Below, piece after piece: positions 7,967 through 17,852 of a stretch of 64,000 nucleotides of DNA. The notes beneath the pieces were generated by a model, which did not search any database, was not told the DNA's origin, and saw only the letters and a list, made by a program, of their open reading frames with translations. Numbering within the stretch: position 1 is the stretch's first letter; the number at the start of each line of letters is the position of its first letter. Made by a program: the position numbers and the translations under genes. Source of the DNA: DATNPH01 sp036703315 (GTDB lineage Bacteria; Cyanobacteriota; Cyanobacteriia; Cyanobacteriales; Coleofasciculaceae); contig DATNPH010000148.1 of NCBI GenBank assembly GCA_036703315.1, positions 1-64,000 of the forward strand, written 5' to 3'.

Positions 7967-9316
7967 CTACGCCTCAACTGGTGTCCGATAATCACTTTTA
8001 TCTTCTACACCCATCGGTGACGATACGGCTTGATTCGTAATCAGTCGTGCCCCTCGTTTGCGAGTGAAATAGTTCCAAGCCCACTGAATCATTACGATGA
8101 GCTTGTTGTCAAACTCAATCAGAAAGAAGATATGAACAAAAATCCAAGCGAGCCAAGCTAGGAAACCGGAAAACTTCACGAAGCCTAAGTCTACGACTGC
8201 CGCATTCCGTCCAATCACGGCTAAGCTGCCGTAGTCTGTATAGCGGAAGGCTGGTAGAGTCTCTCCTTGAAGCTGCTTGTTGATCAGACGGGCAACATAC
8301 TGCCCTTCTTGCATGGCAACTGGGGCAACTCCTGGCAGAGGTTTGCCATCTTCGTATTGGTGAGGAAAATTCGCTAAGTCACCAATCACAAAAATATTTG
8401 GATAGTCTCCCACACTCAAATCTGGATTTACAATCACTCGTCCTGCGCGATCGCATTGTGCGCTCGTGCACTCTGCCAGTACCTGTCCCATCTTGGAGGC
8501 TTTCATACCAGCTGCCCACAGGATACTTTGTGATGGAATTTGTTCGAGCTGTTCGCCTCGACGGATGGTAACGACATTGTCTTCGATGTTGGTAACCAAA
8601 GCGTTAGTCTGTACCGTGACACCCAAACGCTCTAGCGAGGCTTTGGCTTTTGCCGACAACTCAGCTGAGTAAGGTGGCAACACTCGATCCATGCCTTCCA
8701 GCAGCAAAATTTTTGTTTCCGATGTGTCGATGTTACGGAAATCCTGCTTTAAGGTGCTGTAAGCGAGTTCTGCCATTGCCCCCGCTAATTCAACGCCAGT
8801 GGGACCACCTCCCACTATTACAAAGGTTAACCAAGCACGACGTTTTTCTGGGTCAGTTTCTTTTTCTGCGGCTTCAAACGCTGTAAAAATGCGACGCCGT
8901 ATGTCTAGAGCGTCTTCCACTGTTTTCAAGCCCGGAGCTTTAGGTGCCCACTGCTCATTGCCGAAGTAGTGGTGACTAACGCCAGTGGCAACAATGAGGC
9001 TGTCATAGGTTAGTTCTTTGTCTTGCAGTTTAACTTTTTGCTGTTTGGGATCTAGACCCGTTACTTCCCCCATCAGTACTTCTGTATTTTTATTGCGACT
9101 TAGCACGGCTCGCAAGGGTGAGGAAATATCACCAGCGGATAAGCCACCTGTTGCAACTTGGTAAAGCAAGGGCTGAAATAAATGAAAGTTTCGTTTATCA
9201 ATCAGCGTGACCTTTACGGGTGCCTTTGCAAGTGCCTGTGCTGCATAAAGCCCACCAAATCCACCTCCAACAATTACAACATGGTGAGGAGACTGATTTT
9301 TGGCTTCATTTAACAT
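7967..9316 (-). CDS. ndh: Type II NAD(P)H dehydrogenase
   Basis: A 449-residue non-proton-pumping NAD(P)H:quinone oxidoreductase. The FAD-binding dinucleotide motif V-I-V-G-G-G-F-G-G-L is at residues 14-23, the NAD(P)H-binding fold I-V-G-G-G-P-T-G-V-E-L near 167-177, and a second FAD segment VIGDLA near 316. The C terminus has a hydrophobic stretch (about 385-415) consistent with membrane attachment. Quinone-pocket residues of the family such as L-Y-Q-V-A-T-G near 51-57 are present. Cyanobacteria carry several paralogues (NdbA, NdbB, NdbC); I cannot assign which. AGAGGA precedes the ATG at 9316. It is a single-gene unit, convergent with pyk. Confidence 0.92.
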   Translation of the reverse strand: MLNEAKNQSPHHVVIVGGGFGGLYAAQALAKAPVKVTLIDKRNFHLFQPLLYQVATGGLSAGDISSPLRAVLSRNKNTEVLMGEVTGLDPKQQKVKLQDKELTYDSLIVATGVSHHYFGNEQWAPKAPGLKTVEDALDIRRRIFTAFEAAEKETDPEKRRAWLTFVIVGGGPTGVELAGAMAELAYSTLKQDFRNIDTSETKILLLEGMDRVLPPYSAELSAKAKASLERLGVTVQTNALVTNIEDNVVTIRRGEQLEQIPSQSILWAAGMKASKMGQVLAECTSAQCDRAGRVIVNPDLSVGDYPNIFVIGDLANFPHQYEDGKPLPGVAPVAMQEGQYVARLINKQLQGETLPAFRYTDYGSLAVIGRNAAVVDLGFVKFSGFLAWLAWIFVHIFFLIEFDNKLIVMIQWAWNYFTRKRGARLITNQAVSSPMGVEDKSDYRTPVEA

Positions 9317-10022
9317 AAGAGTTCTTTCCTCTATTAATTTCGTTGACGGTTAATTGAGACGAAATTAACTATCTCAAGTTTTCTACAACTACTTGTTTAC
9401 ATAAGTTTATGCTAAACACAAAAAATGTAAGTAGCAAGAGATACGAGTTACTTTATAATCCATTTTCCTCTAGTGAAATTCTCTCCTTCGGACTAGATCT
9501 TGCTTGCTGTGAGCAAAAAATTTTAGGTAATATGGCTTAGCGAGACATAAGTACCCACAAGGGTACTGTGGAGTTCCTCATCAATTTTCCCGAAATTATA
9601 GATAATTGCCCTGTACTGGAATTTTCTTCAAGTGAGAAAAAAAAGATTTAGCTAACAATTGGTTTTAAAGGTAGCTGTTTGCTCATCTCTCTAGTGTCGG
9701 TTCAAGTTCCGGCTCAGCAAGATTTAGTTTCGTTCATCCGCGAACAACTCATAGGCTTAGGCGCAGAGTCAATCAAAACAGCAAAGATTTACGAGTGGCA
9801 GGTGGGGCAAGACTTACCCGCTTAGCAGCAAGACATTGAACTGGAAATCCAGAGGGTTTCAAATCCACTTGAAAATAGAGAATGGAGAATGGGAAGAGTA
9901 TTCTACGTAGTCTATGTATTACCAATTACCAATTACCATTAGCGCTAGCTTTGTTCGAGTCTTGCCTGCGGCACGCTGCGCTTTCCGAGCGTCTTGTGCC
10001 AGTTGAAGGTGCCCAATGTAGG
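9317..10022. other. Long intergenic region with a possible decayed gene
   Basis: No intact gene. At about 9680-9824 the plus strand reads a protein-like stretch of about 45 residues (containing Q-D-L-V-S-F-I-R-E-Q-L and T-A-K-I-Y-E-W-Q) that ends in a TAG; beyond the stop the same frame continues plausibly (Q-Q-D-I-E-L-E-I-Q), which suggests a degraded coding sequence of a family I do not recognise. At about 9915-9938 there is a short run of ACCAATT-type repeats. Near 9957-10000 a GC-rich segment rich in alternating GCG/CGC resembles dispersed cyanobacterial repeats. Confidence 0.3.
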
Positions 10023-11417
10023 TTATAGCGGAGTCTGAATCCCAGAAATCTTTTCATTACGCTTGGGATCACCCAGTAGTGCAGTGGCTTGACTAGTGCT
10101 GGTGTTTTTCGTAACTACAGTGCCCCATTTTTGTGATAAGCGTTGTAGCAGTTGGTCTTGCTGTATGCGGAAGCCATCGACATCATTGCCTCGATTAATG
10201 ATGGCAAAACAAACTTGACCGCGATCGCGTGTTGGTAGAACCCCAGCTAGAGCACTCACGTCCCGCAGAGTCCCGGTTTTGATAGTACTACCAACTGGCA
10301 TTCGTCGCCCAATCATCGTTCCTAGCTTGTCCTGCCCAGCAACCGGGAATATGTCTGTAAGACTGAGCTGGTAGGGCTGTAAATATTGGTCAATCGTGAT
10401 TAGCATGGCGCAAGCGGCACGAGCCGACAGCTGATTCTCGACACCTAACCCAGAGCCATTAACTAGCTGAACTTCGGCAGGGGGAATATTAGCGGACTTT
10501 GCCGCCAGTTGAGATCTATCACTTGCACCTCCAAGGTCTTTTGTCAATATCTCCGCCATCTCGTTGTTGCTGTAGATGTTCATCTCCTTGAGGATGTGAG
10601 CCAAGGACAGCGACTGGTGACGCAACAACAGGAATTTTTTAGGAGGGGGTATGGTTGCCACTTTCACCCCTGCCGCGATCGCTACTTGGGGTTTGGCTGT
10701 CCCTTTGGGCATAGTGGTGTGCACCCAGGTGATTTCCGATGTCCAAGTGCTGCTGTTGAAGGCTTGTTGGAGAAATTGACCAGCAATGGCTGGTTTGTCC
10801 TCATAGTTCATGTAGAAATTGCTGCTGACGATTAAACTCCCAGTGACGCGGCGGATACCTAGTTGATTCAGGCTATTACCTAGAGCGATCGCTTCTTCCC
10901 AAATAAACAAGGGATCACCGCTACCAGTAATTACTAAATCACCTTGTAATACTCCATCCTTTACCAGTCCAGTTGCACTTACCAGCGTTTCAAACTGATG
11001 ATTGGGTCCCCATTTCTCTAATGCGGCGAGAGTTGTCGCAATTTTTGTTAACGAAGCCGCTGGCAAGGGAACTGTACCTTGATGCTCAGCTAGTCTTGTT
11101 AACCCTGACTGAATCCATACGCCTTGGCCTGGCTCTGGTCCTTTAGGCTTCCAGTCTTTCAGAAATTGGCGCATAATCTCCTCAGCCCCTGGATCTGGCT
11201 TAGTCACCAGAGTAAACAATGGCGTATCCTGCCACGCCATTGCTTGAGCCGTCTCCAGCGTCGGTGATTGCATTGCCATGAACTTCAACACCACAGCCAC
11301 TAAACTAGAAGCCACTATTCCAGCGCAAAATCGATGTAACATTCCGATCCCTCGTCCACGGTGCTTCATTTTAAGGAGTTGATGGCTACACTGAAAAGTT
11401 CTTTCACTGAGTTTCAT
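10023..11417 (-). CDS. dacB: D-alanyl-D-alanine carboxypeptidase/endopeptidase, PBP4 family
   Basis: A 464-residue S13-family penicillin-binding protein that trims or cleaves peptidoglycan cross-links in the periplasm. The three active-site motifs are present in order: S-L-T-K (catalytic Ser and Lys) near 122-125, S-N-N near 283-285 in Y-S-N-N-E-M-A-E, and K-T-G near 380-382. The N terminus holds a basic segment and a hydrophobic helix (about 28-46) that acts as signal or anchor. Two later in-frame ATG codons near the N terminus are possible starts. It is divergent from plsX with about 80 bases between them. Confidence 0.9.
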   Translation of the reverse strand: MKLSERTFQCSHQLLKMKHRGRGIGMLHRFCAGIVASSLVAVVLKFMAMQSPTLETAQAMAWQDTPLFTLVTKPDPGAEEIMRQFLKDWKPKGPEPGQGVWIQSGLTRLAEHQGTVPLPAASLTKIATTLAALEKWGPNHQFETLVSATGLVKDGVLQGDLVITGSGDPLFIWEEAIALGNSLNQLGIRRVTGSLIVSSNFYMNYEDKPAIAGQFLQQAFNSSTWTSEITWVHTTMPKGTAKPQVAIAAGVKVATIPPPKKFLLLRHQSLSLAHILKEMNIYSNNEMAEILTKDLGGASDRSQLAAKSANIPPAEVQLVNGSGLGVENQLSARAACAMLITIDQYLQPYQLSLTDIFPVAGQDKLGTMIGRRMPVGSTIKTGTLRDVSALAGVLPTRDRGQVCFAIINRGNDVDGFRIQQDQLLQRLSQKWGTVVTKNTSTSQATALLGDPKRNEKISGIQTPL

Positions 11418-11500
11418 AGACTGTCAGGTAGATTACATCCTGTTGAATGATGCGTGGAGGGGTTCTGGTAAAATTTTGGAGGTTTCTATCACTTTGAGCA

Positions 11501-12550
11501 ATGGCATCGACTCGCGCACGGATCGCAATGGACGCTATGGGAGGGGATCACGCTCCCGACCAAATCGTTGCTGGAGCTATTAGGGCACAAGCGGAGTTGG
11601 GTGTAGAGGTTTTGTTGGTGGGAGATCCTCACGCAATTGAATCCTCCCTCAAGCAACATACACATTCGTGCCGAATGGAAATTGTTCCAGCTGAGGACGT
11701 GGTTGGTATGGATGAGGAGCCTTTGGTGAGCTTGAAGCGGAAACCAAAGGCTTCGATTAACGTGGCAATGGATTTAGTTAAGCAGAAACGGGCTGACGCC
11801 GTCGTTTCTGCTGGTCACTCTGGGGCAGCAATGGCAGCCGCCTTACTACGCTTAGGGCGTCTCAAAGGCATTGATCGTCCCGCCATTGGTGCGGTATTTC
11901 CGACGATGGTGGCGGGAAAGCCTGTAATTGTCCTGGATGTGGGTGCGAATGTTGATTGTCGCCCCAAATATCTAGAGCAATTTGGTGTAATGGGTTCAGT
12001 CTACAGTCAGTACGTACTAGGGATATCGGAACCCAAAGTTGGACTGCTGAATATTGGTGAAGAAGAGTCGAAGGGGAATGATTTAGCAATCCGCGCTCAT
12101 CAGCTACTGCAAGAGAATCCCAGAATTGCCTTCATTGGTAACGCTGAGGGCAGGGATGTTCTTTCAGGTAATTTTGATGTGATTGTCTGCGATGGCTTTG
12201 TGGGCAATGTGTTGCTCAAGTTTGCCGAAGCAGTCGGCGAGATAGTGCTGCAAATCCTTCGAGAGGAACTTCCCCAAGGATTAGCGGGTCAACTGGGCAC
12301 AGCATTGTTGAAATCCAACCTGAATCGGATTAAGCAGCGCATTGACCATGCCGAACATGGGGGAGGATTGCTCCTAGGTGTCGCGGGAATCTGTATTATT
12401 AGTCACGGTAGCTCTCAAGCTCCGTCGATTTTTAATTCGATTCGCTTGGCAAAAGAAGCAATTGATAATCAGGTACTGGAGCGGATTCAATCTAAGAATT
12501 TCCAAGGTGATGAGCAATCAGCCGCTAGCAGTCAGAGTAGTGAGGAGTAA
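11501..12550 (+). CDS. plsX: Phosphate acyltransferase PlsX
   Basis: A 349-residue PlsX, which makes acyl-phosphate from acyl-ACP for phospholipid synthesis. It begins M-A-S-T-R-A-R-I then A-M-D-A-M-G-G-D-H-A-P, the family signature, and contains V-S-A-G-H-S-G-A (near 102-109), L-L-N-I-G-E-E and the E-H-G-G stretch near 287. The C-terminal 25 residues are low-complexity and rich in Q, S and E, beyond the conserved domain. fabH follows on the same strand after about 150 bases; the plsX-fabH order is common in bacteria and supports the assignment. Cytoplasmic, membrane-associated in other bacteria. Confidence 0.95.
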   Translation: MASTRARIAMDAMGGDHAPDQIVAGAIRAQAELGVEVLLVGDPHAIESSLKQHTHSCRMEIVPAEDVVGMDEEPLVSLKRKPKASINVAMDLVKQKRADAVVSAGHSGAAMAAALLRLGRLKGIDRPAIGAVFPTMVAGKPVIVLDVGANVDCRPKYLEQFGVMGSVYSQYVLGISEPKVGLLNIGEEESKGNDLAIRAHQLLQENPRIAFIGNAEGRDVLSGNFDVIVCDGFVGNVLLKFAEAVGEIVLQILREELPQGLAGQLGTALLKSNLNRIKQRIDHAEHGGGLLLGVAGICIISHGSSQAPSIFNSIRLAKEAIDNQVLERIQSKNFQGDEQSAASSQSSEE

Positions 12551-12698
12551 GGGGTGAGACGTCAGAAGTCAGGAGTCAGGAAGTGGCATTAAGAGTGTTG
12601 TTTTGTGACAGATTTCTCGATTCTGGTTGCTGACTTCTTATCGGTTTACCGAATCTAGCCGTAAGCTTGGTGCATATTCCCGCAATAGATGGAGAACA

Positions 12699-13700
12699 GT
12701 GTTGAATCAATTAGGGGCAGGTATTGCCATTACCGGAAGTGGTTCCGCGACGCCAGAGGTTACTCTCGATAACAATCAACTAGAGCGAATGGTTGAGACA
12801 TCTGATGAGTGGATTTCGACCCGAACAGGAATTCGCCAACGGCGTATAGCAGACGCTCAAGGGAAGTTGAGTACGATCGCGACAACGGCAGCACAAAAAG
12901 CGATCGCGATGGCAGGAATTGAGGCGACAGACTTGGATCTGATTCTCCTGGCAACATCAACACCCGATGACCTATTTGGTACGGCTTGTAAAATTCAGCA
13001 CCTTCTAGGGGCACCACAAGCGGTTGCTTTTGATATGACAGCCGCTTGCTCGGGGTTTGTTTTTGGAATGGTGACGGCTGCGCAGTTTATCCGCACTGGC
13101 GTTTACAAGAATGTCTTGCTGATTGGGGCGGATATTCTCTCACGCTGGGTGGATTGGTCAGATCGAGGCACCTGCATATTATTTGGAGATGGTGCTGGGG
13201 CGGTAGTCATGCAGGCAAATCAGAGCGATCGCCTTTTGGGCTTTGAACTCCGTAGTGATGGCACCCTGAATCACTCCCTGAACCTAGCCTACGATGCACA
13301 ACCGAGAGAAATTGTCAATGGAGTTACTGTTGGTCAAGGAAATTATCAGCCAATCACAATGAACGGCAAAGAGATTTATCGTTTTGCTGTTCAAAAGGTA
13401 CCGGAAGTAATTGAGAAAGCGCTATTCCGGGCAAATCTCAGCACTGACGAGGTTGATTGGCTACTGCTGCACCAAGCAAATCAGCGCATTCTCGACGCTG
13501 TTGCCCAACGCCTGAATATCCCGGCTGAGAAAGTCCTGAGCAATCTTGCTAAGCATGGCAACACCTCTGCGGCTTCTATCCCCCTTGCTTTAGATGAAGC
13601 GGTACGGGAAGGCAAAATTCAATCGGGTGATGTTATTGTTTCCGCTGGCTTTGGTGCTGGGTTAACTTGGGGTTCGGCTATCTTCCAATGGGGTAGGTGA
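12699..13700 (+). CDS. fabH: 3-oxoacyl-ACP synthase III
   Basis: A 333-residue KASIII that starts fatty acid chains from acetyl-CoA and malonyl-ACP. The catalytic triad is visible: Cys in D-M-T-A-A-C-S-G-F, His in L-L-L-H-Q-A-N-Q and Asn in K-H-G-N-T-S-A-A-S. I choose GTG 12699 (GGAG a few bases upstream, protein of typical length starting with LNQLGAGIAITG) over an in-frame TTG at 12627 that would add 24 residues unlike the family. Follows plsX on the same strand, so both are probably co-transcribed. Cytoplasmic, soluble. Confidence 0.95.
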   Translation: MLNQLGAGIAITGSGSATPEVTLDNNQLERMVETSDEWISTRTGIRQRRIADAQGKLSTIATTAAQKAIAMAGIEATDLDLILLATSTPDDLFGTACKIQHLLGAPQAVAFDMTAACSGFVFGMVTAAQFIRTGVYKNVLLIGADILSRWVDWSDRGTCILFGDGAGAVVMQANQSDRLLGFELRSDGTLNHSLNLAYDAQPREIVNGVTVGQGNYQPITMNGKEIYRFAVQKVPEVIEKALFRANLSTDEVDWLLLHQANQRILDAVAQRLNIPAEKVLSNLAKHGNTSAASIPLALDEAVREGKIQSGDVIVSAGFGAGLTWGSAIFQWGR

Positions 13701-13919
13701 GGCGGCTTTTGTAAATACTGTCTTAGGTATCAAGGGTGAGCGTGAACGAGAAGAAGCAATCGCCTCGCTGTCTTTTTGGCATGAATCTTGCATGTATTGG
13801 AGGACGTTAGAGTATGCGATCGCGCCGCCCGTGAAATCCTCCAGCTAGTTTCCAGCTAGCAAGCGCCTCGAAATGTGAGTTAGAAGTAGATGTATACAGC
13901 GCTTCTAATAAGATAGCGA

Positions 13920-16900
13920 ATGAATCTCTTGCGATCGCAAAACAGGATTAACGAATTAATGTCACGTTTCGTAGCCCAGATTGAGGGGGCTACAGCAATG
14001 AGCAGAACAGACATTAATAAGGTTGCTGAAACTATCTTAGTCCCTCTTTTTGCTGAAGTTTACGGCTATAAAGACCTGAAGAACCTGAACTACACGGAAG
14101 ATAGTAACTATCCTGGTATTGATTTAGGAGATGAAACAGCAAGAGTTGCTTTTCAGGTTACATCAACATCTGATACAAAAAAAGTGAAACACACTTTGAG
14201 TAAGTTTGTTGAGAATAAGTTCTATGAAAAGTATGAGCAGTTAATTATCTATATCTTGACAAAAAAGCAGGATTCTTATTCTGGTAGTGGTTATAAGGAA
14301 ATAATTCAAGACAAGTTTACTTTCGATAAAGACAAGGATATTTGGGATTACCGGGATATTCTCACAGAGGTTGCCAACCTCCAAATTGATAAAGCACGTA
14401 GAGTTGAAAGCATCTTAGAGGCAAACTTTGGTGAAGGAAGAAGACTGCCTGAGTGGGAGGTTGTTGATAAGGTTGAGCAAGTCATCAACGAATCTACTCA
14501 GTTGTTCGTGGGACGCTCCGAAGAGTTCCAAAAATTGGACGAGTTTTTGCGTGAGAACTCCAGCGGTGTAAAACTCGTTAAGGCTGGTGCTGGTTTTGGC
14601 AAGACAGCGCTGCTAGCAAACTGGGTGAATGCATCGCGAGACAAAGACTGTTTCATTGCCTACCATTTTTTCAGCCAGCGCTATGATGTCACTTGCTCTG
14701 TTGCTAGAGCTTATCGCAATCTGCTGCGGCAACTTTATATTTACTACGAACTCACCTACGAACAGCCGCCTAACGATGAAAATCAACTACGGGAGAGGCT
14801 TTATAGCATCCTACGAGAACACGGCGCACGAGAAGACAAACCTCTAGTTATTACCCTAGATGGCTTAGATGAAGCAGAACGTCCTTTCTCGCCCCCTTTT
14901 CCCAGTCCCCTGCCTGAAAACGTGTTTGTCATTGCCTCAGGGAGAGCTGAGGAAGGGGAGAAGCCAGAGTACTTGCGCGATTGGATAGACAGCGCAGAGT
15001 CGATCCGTCTTAAGCGTCTGTGTCGTGGAGCGATCGCAAATTGGTTACGACAAACTGGTAAGGGTGAGTTAGCAGCATTTGCAGAAGATACTCACTTTGT
15101 TGCCCAACTCGATGAAATTACCCAAGGCTTTCCACTTTACCTGCGCTATCTGACTGATGAGTTGAGTCATGCAGCGAAGCAGGGGCAGGATGTACGGGAA
15201 GTATTAGCGCAGACACCCAAGGGATTTGAGCGGTATGTAGAGCAGCAGTTAAAGCGCCTAGACGAACTGGACTTACCGGATGAGCGGTGGCAGTTTTTTG
15301 CACTATTGGCAGTGGCGAAAGGAGCGCTTGAAAAAGAGGATGTTAAAGCGCTAACGGGAATGCGCGATCGCCACTTACGGCAGTTAAATCAGAGTTGGCA
15401 GGTAACGCGCTGGATGAGAATTAGTGAGGGAAAGCTCTACGCTTTTGCCCACCCGTTGCTAGCTACGACGTTTGCCGCCCAGTTGGGAGACGATGCTGAG
15501 GATGCTTTGCAGGATTTAATTGACTACTGTGCTAAGTGGGAGAAATACCAGAGCCGTTATGCTTTGCAGCATTATGCAGAACACTTGCGGGACGTGAAGC
15601 GGTGGGAGGAGTTATATGCGATCGCTCGTAACCAAGACTTTGCCGCTACCCAGCGAGAACACTTGCCTGATGAGCCTGATTTATCCCTAAAAACGGTGCA
15701 AATAGCGCTGCTGAGTGCTGCTGATATGGATAATGCAGGTGTAATGGCAGAGTTTCTGCTGATACACGCACGGCGTTTGGTGCAGACAACTTCGCAAGAA
15801 TCACCACTGGATGCGCTGCGATCGGGCAGTATAAACCGAGCATTGGCATTGGCAGACTTATATGATACTGAACTCTGTGTTTTGTGGTATTTGCTCTTAG
15901 TGTGGGTGTTGAAGGATGAGGAAAGACTGGAGGAAGCCCAGAGGACGTTGGAGCGCTTGCTTGAGAAGGAGTTACCTCATCGAGCAGGCTGGCTAAGTAA
16001 ATATGAAGCTCACCTAATCATGGAAGCAATTGATATCACTGAGAACGCTTGCATTGCTCTGTCTCAAAAGTTTTCAGATAATAACGCTCACCGTATATTG
16101 TCCCAATATCTCGCTGCCTATGGTTACTTTACCACTGCCTTGAAAGTCACAAATCAGATTCAGGACAAATCGGAGCAAGCATGGGCACTGATAGAGATTT
16201 CAGAGGCAGTGGCAACTTCAGGGGATTTGACAACTGCTCAAGAGATAGTGGATCAAATTGAGGATGAATGGCAACGGGCATGGGCATTAGGAGTGATCGC
16301 CAAGGCTCAGGCTGACCTAGGAGACCTACCTGCAGCCATAGAAAAAGCTGAACAGATTGCATATAAATCCCCCCTGGTAGGTGCATTGGGGGCAATTGCT
16401 AAGGCTCAAGCAAAAACCGGAAACACGGAGACTGCACAATCGACCTTTAATAAGGCTTGCCTGATAGCGCTACAGATTAAGGACGAATTGCAACAAGCAG
16501 AAGTTTTATGGAGACTTGCTAAATGTACGGTAATGGCAGGATACACGAAAGCTGCTCAATCTACCTTGACTATCGCTAGAGACATCATTCTAGATTTTGA
16601 TAATGACTACCTAGGAGCAAGAGTGCTAAGAAAAATTGCCCGATCACAAGCTCAGCTAAAAGACTTTAGCACTGCACTAGAGACGATACAGCAGATCGGC
16701 AATGAAGAGGAAAGGGCAGAAGCACTAAAAGAAATCGCAGAAGCCTATGCTCAGGTAGGAGACTTCGATACTGCTAGGGAGATAGCAGGGCTGATTAACA
16801 GCGCAAGCCAACAGGCACAGGCGATAGGCAAGATTGCCCTAGTTCAAGCTCAAATAGGAGACAGGGAGGCTGCTCAATCTAGCTTTGCTACCGCTCTCCA

Positions 16901-17852
16901 GAGAGCATACGAGATTGACCAATATCAAGAACGGAGAGAGGCGCTAGCAGAAATCGCTTTAGCTCAAGCTCAAGCGGCAGATAAGGAGGCTGCCCAATCC
17001 ACTTTTGCCACTGTCCTAGAGACAAAACCACAGTTTGATTGGGAAAGGAAGCGGGCAGAAGCACTAAAAACGATTGCCAAGATTCAGGAGCAAGCAGAAG
17101 ATTTCGCCACCCCCCAAGAGAAAGCACGACGAATTGACAACAAAGCGCAGCAGCAAGAAGTGCTGACAGCGAACAATTCAACTCAGACTCAGGTAGAGAC
17201 CATTTCTACCGCTCTGGAAAAGGCATTGCTGATTGATGATGACGAACAGAAATCGGGGAAGCTGGCAGAGATTGCCTCAGATCAAGCTCAAAAGGGAGAT
17301 AGAGAAGCCGCCCAATCCACTCTTGCCACTGCCTTAGTAGCTGCAAGACAAATCGACGAAAGTGATGGTCAAGGACAGTCTCAAGCGTTATGGGCGATTG
17401 TGCGAGTACAAGCTGAGATAAGGGACTTTGTTAGTGCCTTGGAAACAGCACAACAGATTAAGGGGCGACAGAGAAGAACAGATGCACATCAGACAATTGC
17501 TGAGGCTCAAATTGAGGCTAGAGAGTTCGCCGCTGCCCTCGAAGTGACAAAGCAAATAGAGGACGAATGGAAACGGTCGCAGACGCTAGCACAAATCGCT
17601 GAAGAGCAAGTAAGGGTGGGACTTGGTCAGCAGGCGTTGAAGACAGCGGAAACAATTCTCACTGAACGTGAATGGCATCTCCCTAAAGTCGCTGCTGCCT
17701 TTGTCAGGATAGGCGATAAGGCAAACTTCAAACGCTTATTAATTCCCTGTGCCTACTACCTGGATGCTACCTATAGCATATGCGGACAGCTAGCACGGCT
17801 GTATCCTGAGCAGGCAGCAGCAGTGGCAAAAGTGGTGAGGGAGTTGAATTGA
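13920..17852 (+). CDS. SMEK-domain STAND NTPase with C-terminal helical repeats
   Basis: A 1310-residue three-part protein. Residues 1 to about 170 resemble the SMEK domain found at the head of conflict-system NTPases; P-G-I-D-L-G-D (65-71) and F-Q-V-T-S (78-82) are placed like the acidic and Q-x-T positions of PD-(D/E)xK-type folds, which is my inference. Residues about 195-560 are a STAND-type P-loop module: G-R-S-E-E-F, Walker A GAGFGKTA (223-230), Walker B ITLDGLDEAE (311-320), V-I-A-S-G-R (337-342) and a winged-helix-like F-A-H-P-L-L. From about 690 to 1290 there are roughly fourteen alpha-helical TPR-like repeats with the pattern A-L-x-x-I-A-x-A-Q-A. No signal peptide or membrane segment. 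The layout matches effector-NTPase-sensor proteins such as Avs-type defence proteins, but this one is not proven to be one. ATG 13920; stands alone as a transcription unit. Confidence 0.85.
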   Translation: MNLLRSQNRINELMSRFVAQIEGATAMSRTDINKVAETILVPLFAEVYGYKDLKNLNYTEDSNYPGIDLGDETARVAFQVTSTSDTKKVKHTLSKFVENKFYEKYEQLIIYILTKKQDSYSGSGYKEIIQDKFTFDKDKDIWDYRDILTEVANLQIDKARRVESILEANFGEGRRLPEWEVVDKVEQVINESTQLFVGRSEEFQKLDEFLRENSSGVKLVKAGAGFGKTALLANWVNASRDKDCFIAYHFFSQRYDVTCSVARAYRNLLRQLYIYYELTYEQPPNDENQLRERLYSILREHGAREDKPLVITLDGLDEAERPFSPPFPSPLPENVFVIASGRAEEGEKPEYLRDWIDSAESIRLKRLCRGAIANWLRQTGKGELAAFAEDTHFVAQLDEITQGFPLYLRYLTDELSHAAKQGQDVREVLAQTPKGFERYVEQQLKRLDELDLPDERWQFFALLAVAKGALEKEDVKALTGMRDRHLRQLNQSWQVTRWMRISEGKLYAFAHPLLATTFAAQLGDDAEDALQDLIDYCAKWEKYQSRYALQHYAEHLRDVKRWEELYAIARNQDFAATQREHLPDEPDLSLKTVQIALLSAADMDNAGVMAEFLLIHARRLVQTTSQESPLDALRSGSINRALALADLYDTELCVLWYLLLVWVLKDEERLEEAQRTLERLLEKELPHRAGWLSKYEAHLIMEAIDITENACIALSQKFSDNNAHRILSQYLAAYGYFTTALKVTNQIQDKSEQAWALIEISEAVATSGDLTTAQEIVDQIEDEWQRAWALGVIAKAQADLGDLPAAIEKAEQIAYKSPLVGALGAIAKAQAKTGNTETAQSTFNKACLIALQIKDELQQAEVLWRLAKCTVMAGYTKAAQSTLTIARDIILDFDNDYLGARVLRKIARSQAQLKDFSTALETIQQIGNEEERAEALKEIAEAYAQVGDFDTAREIAGLINSASQQAQAIGKIALVQAQIGDREAAQSSFATALQRAYEIDQYQERREALAEIALAQAQAADKEAAQSTFATVLETKPQFDWERKRAEALKTIAKIQEQAEDFATPQEKARRIDNKAQQQEVLTANNSTQTQVETISTALEKALLIDDDEQKSGKLAEIASDQAQKGDREAAQSTLATALVAARQIDESDGQGQSQALWAIVRVQAEIRDFVSALETAQQIKGRQRRTDAHQTIAEAQIEAREFAAALEVTKQIEDEWKRSQTLAQIAEEQVRVGLGQQALKTAETILTEREWHLPKVAAAFVRIGDKANFKRLLIPCAYYLDATYSICGQLARLYPEQAAAVAKVVRELN

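Noticed and set aside
9675..9720. tRNA-like T-arm string
   Set aside because: The loop would have eight bases and the other arms are missing, so it is not a tRNA gene.
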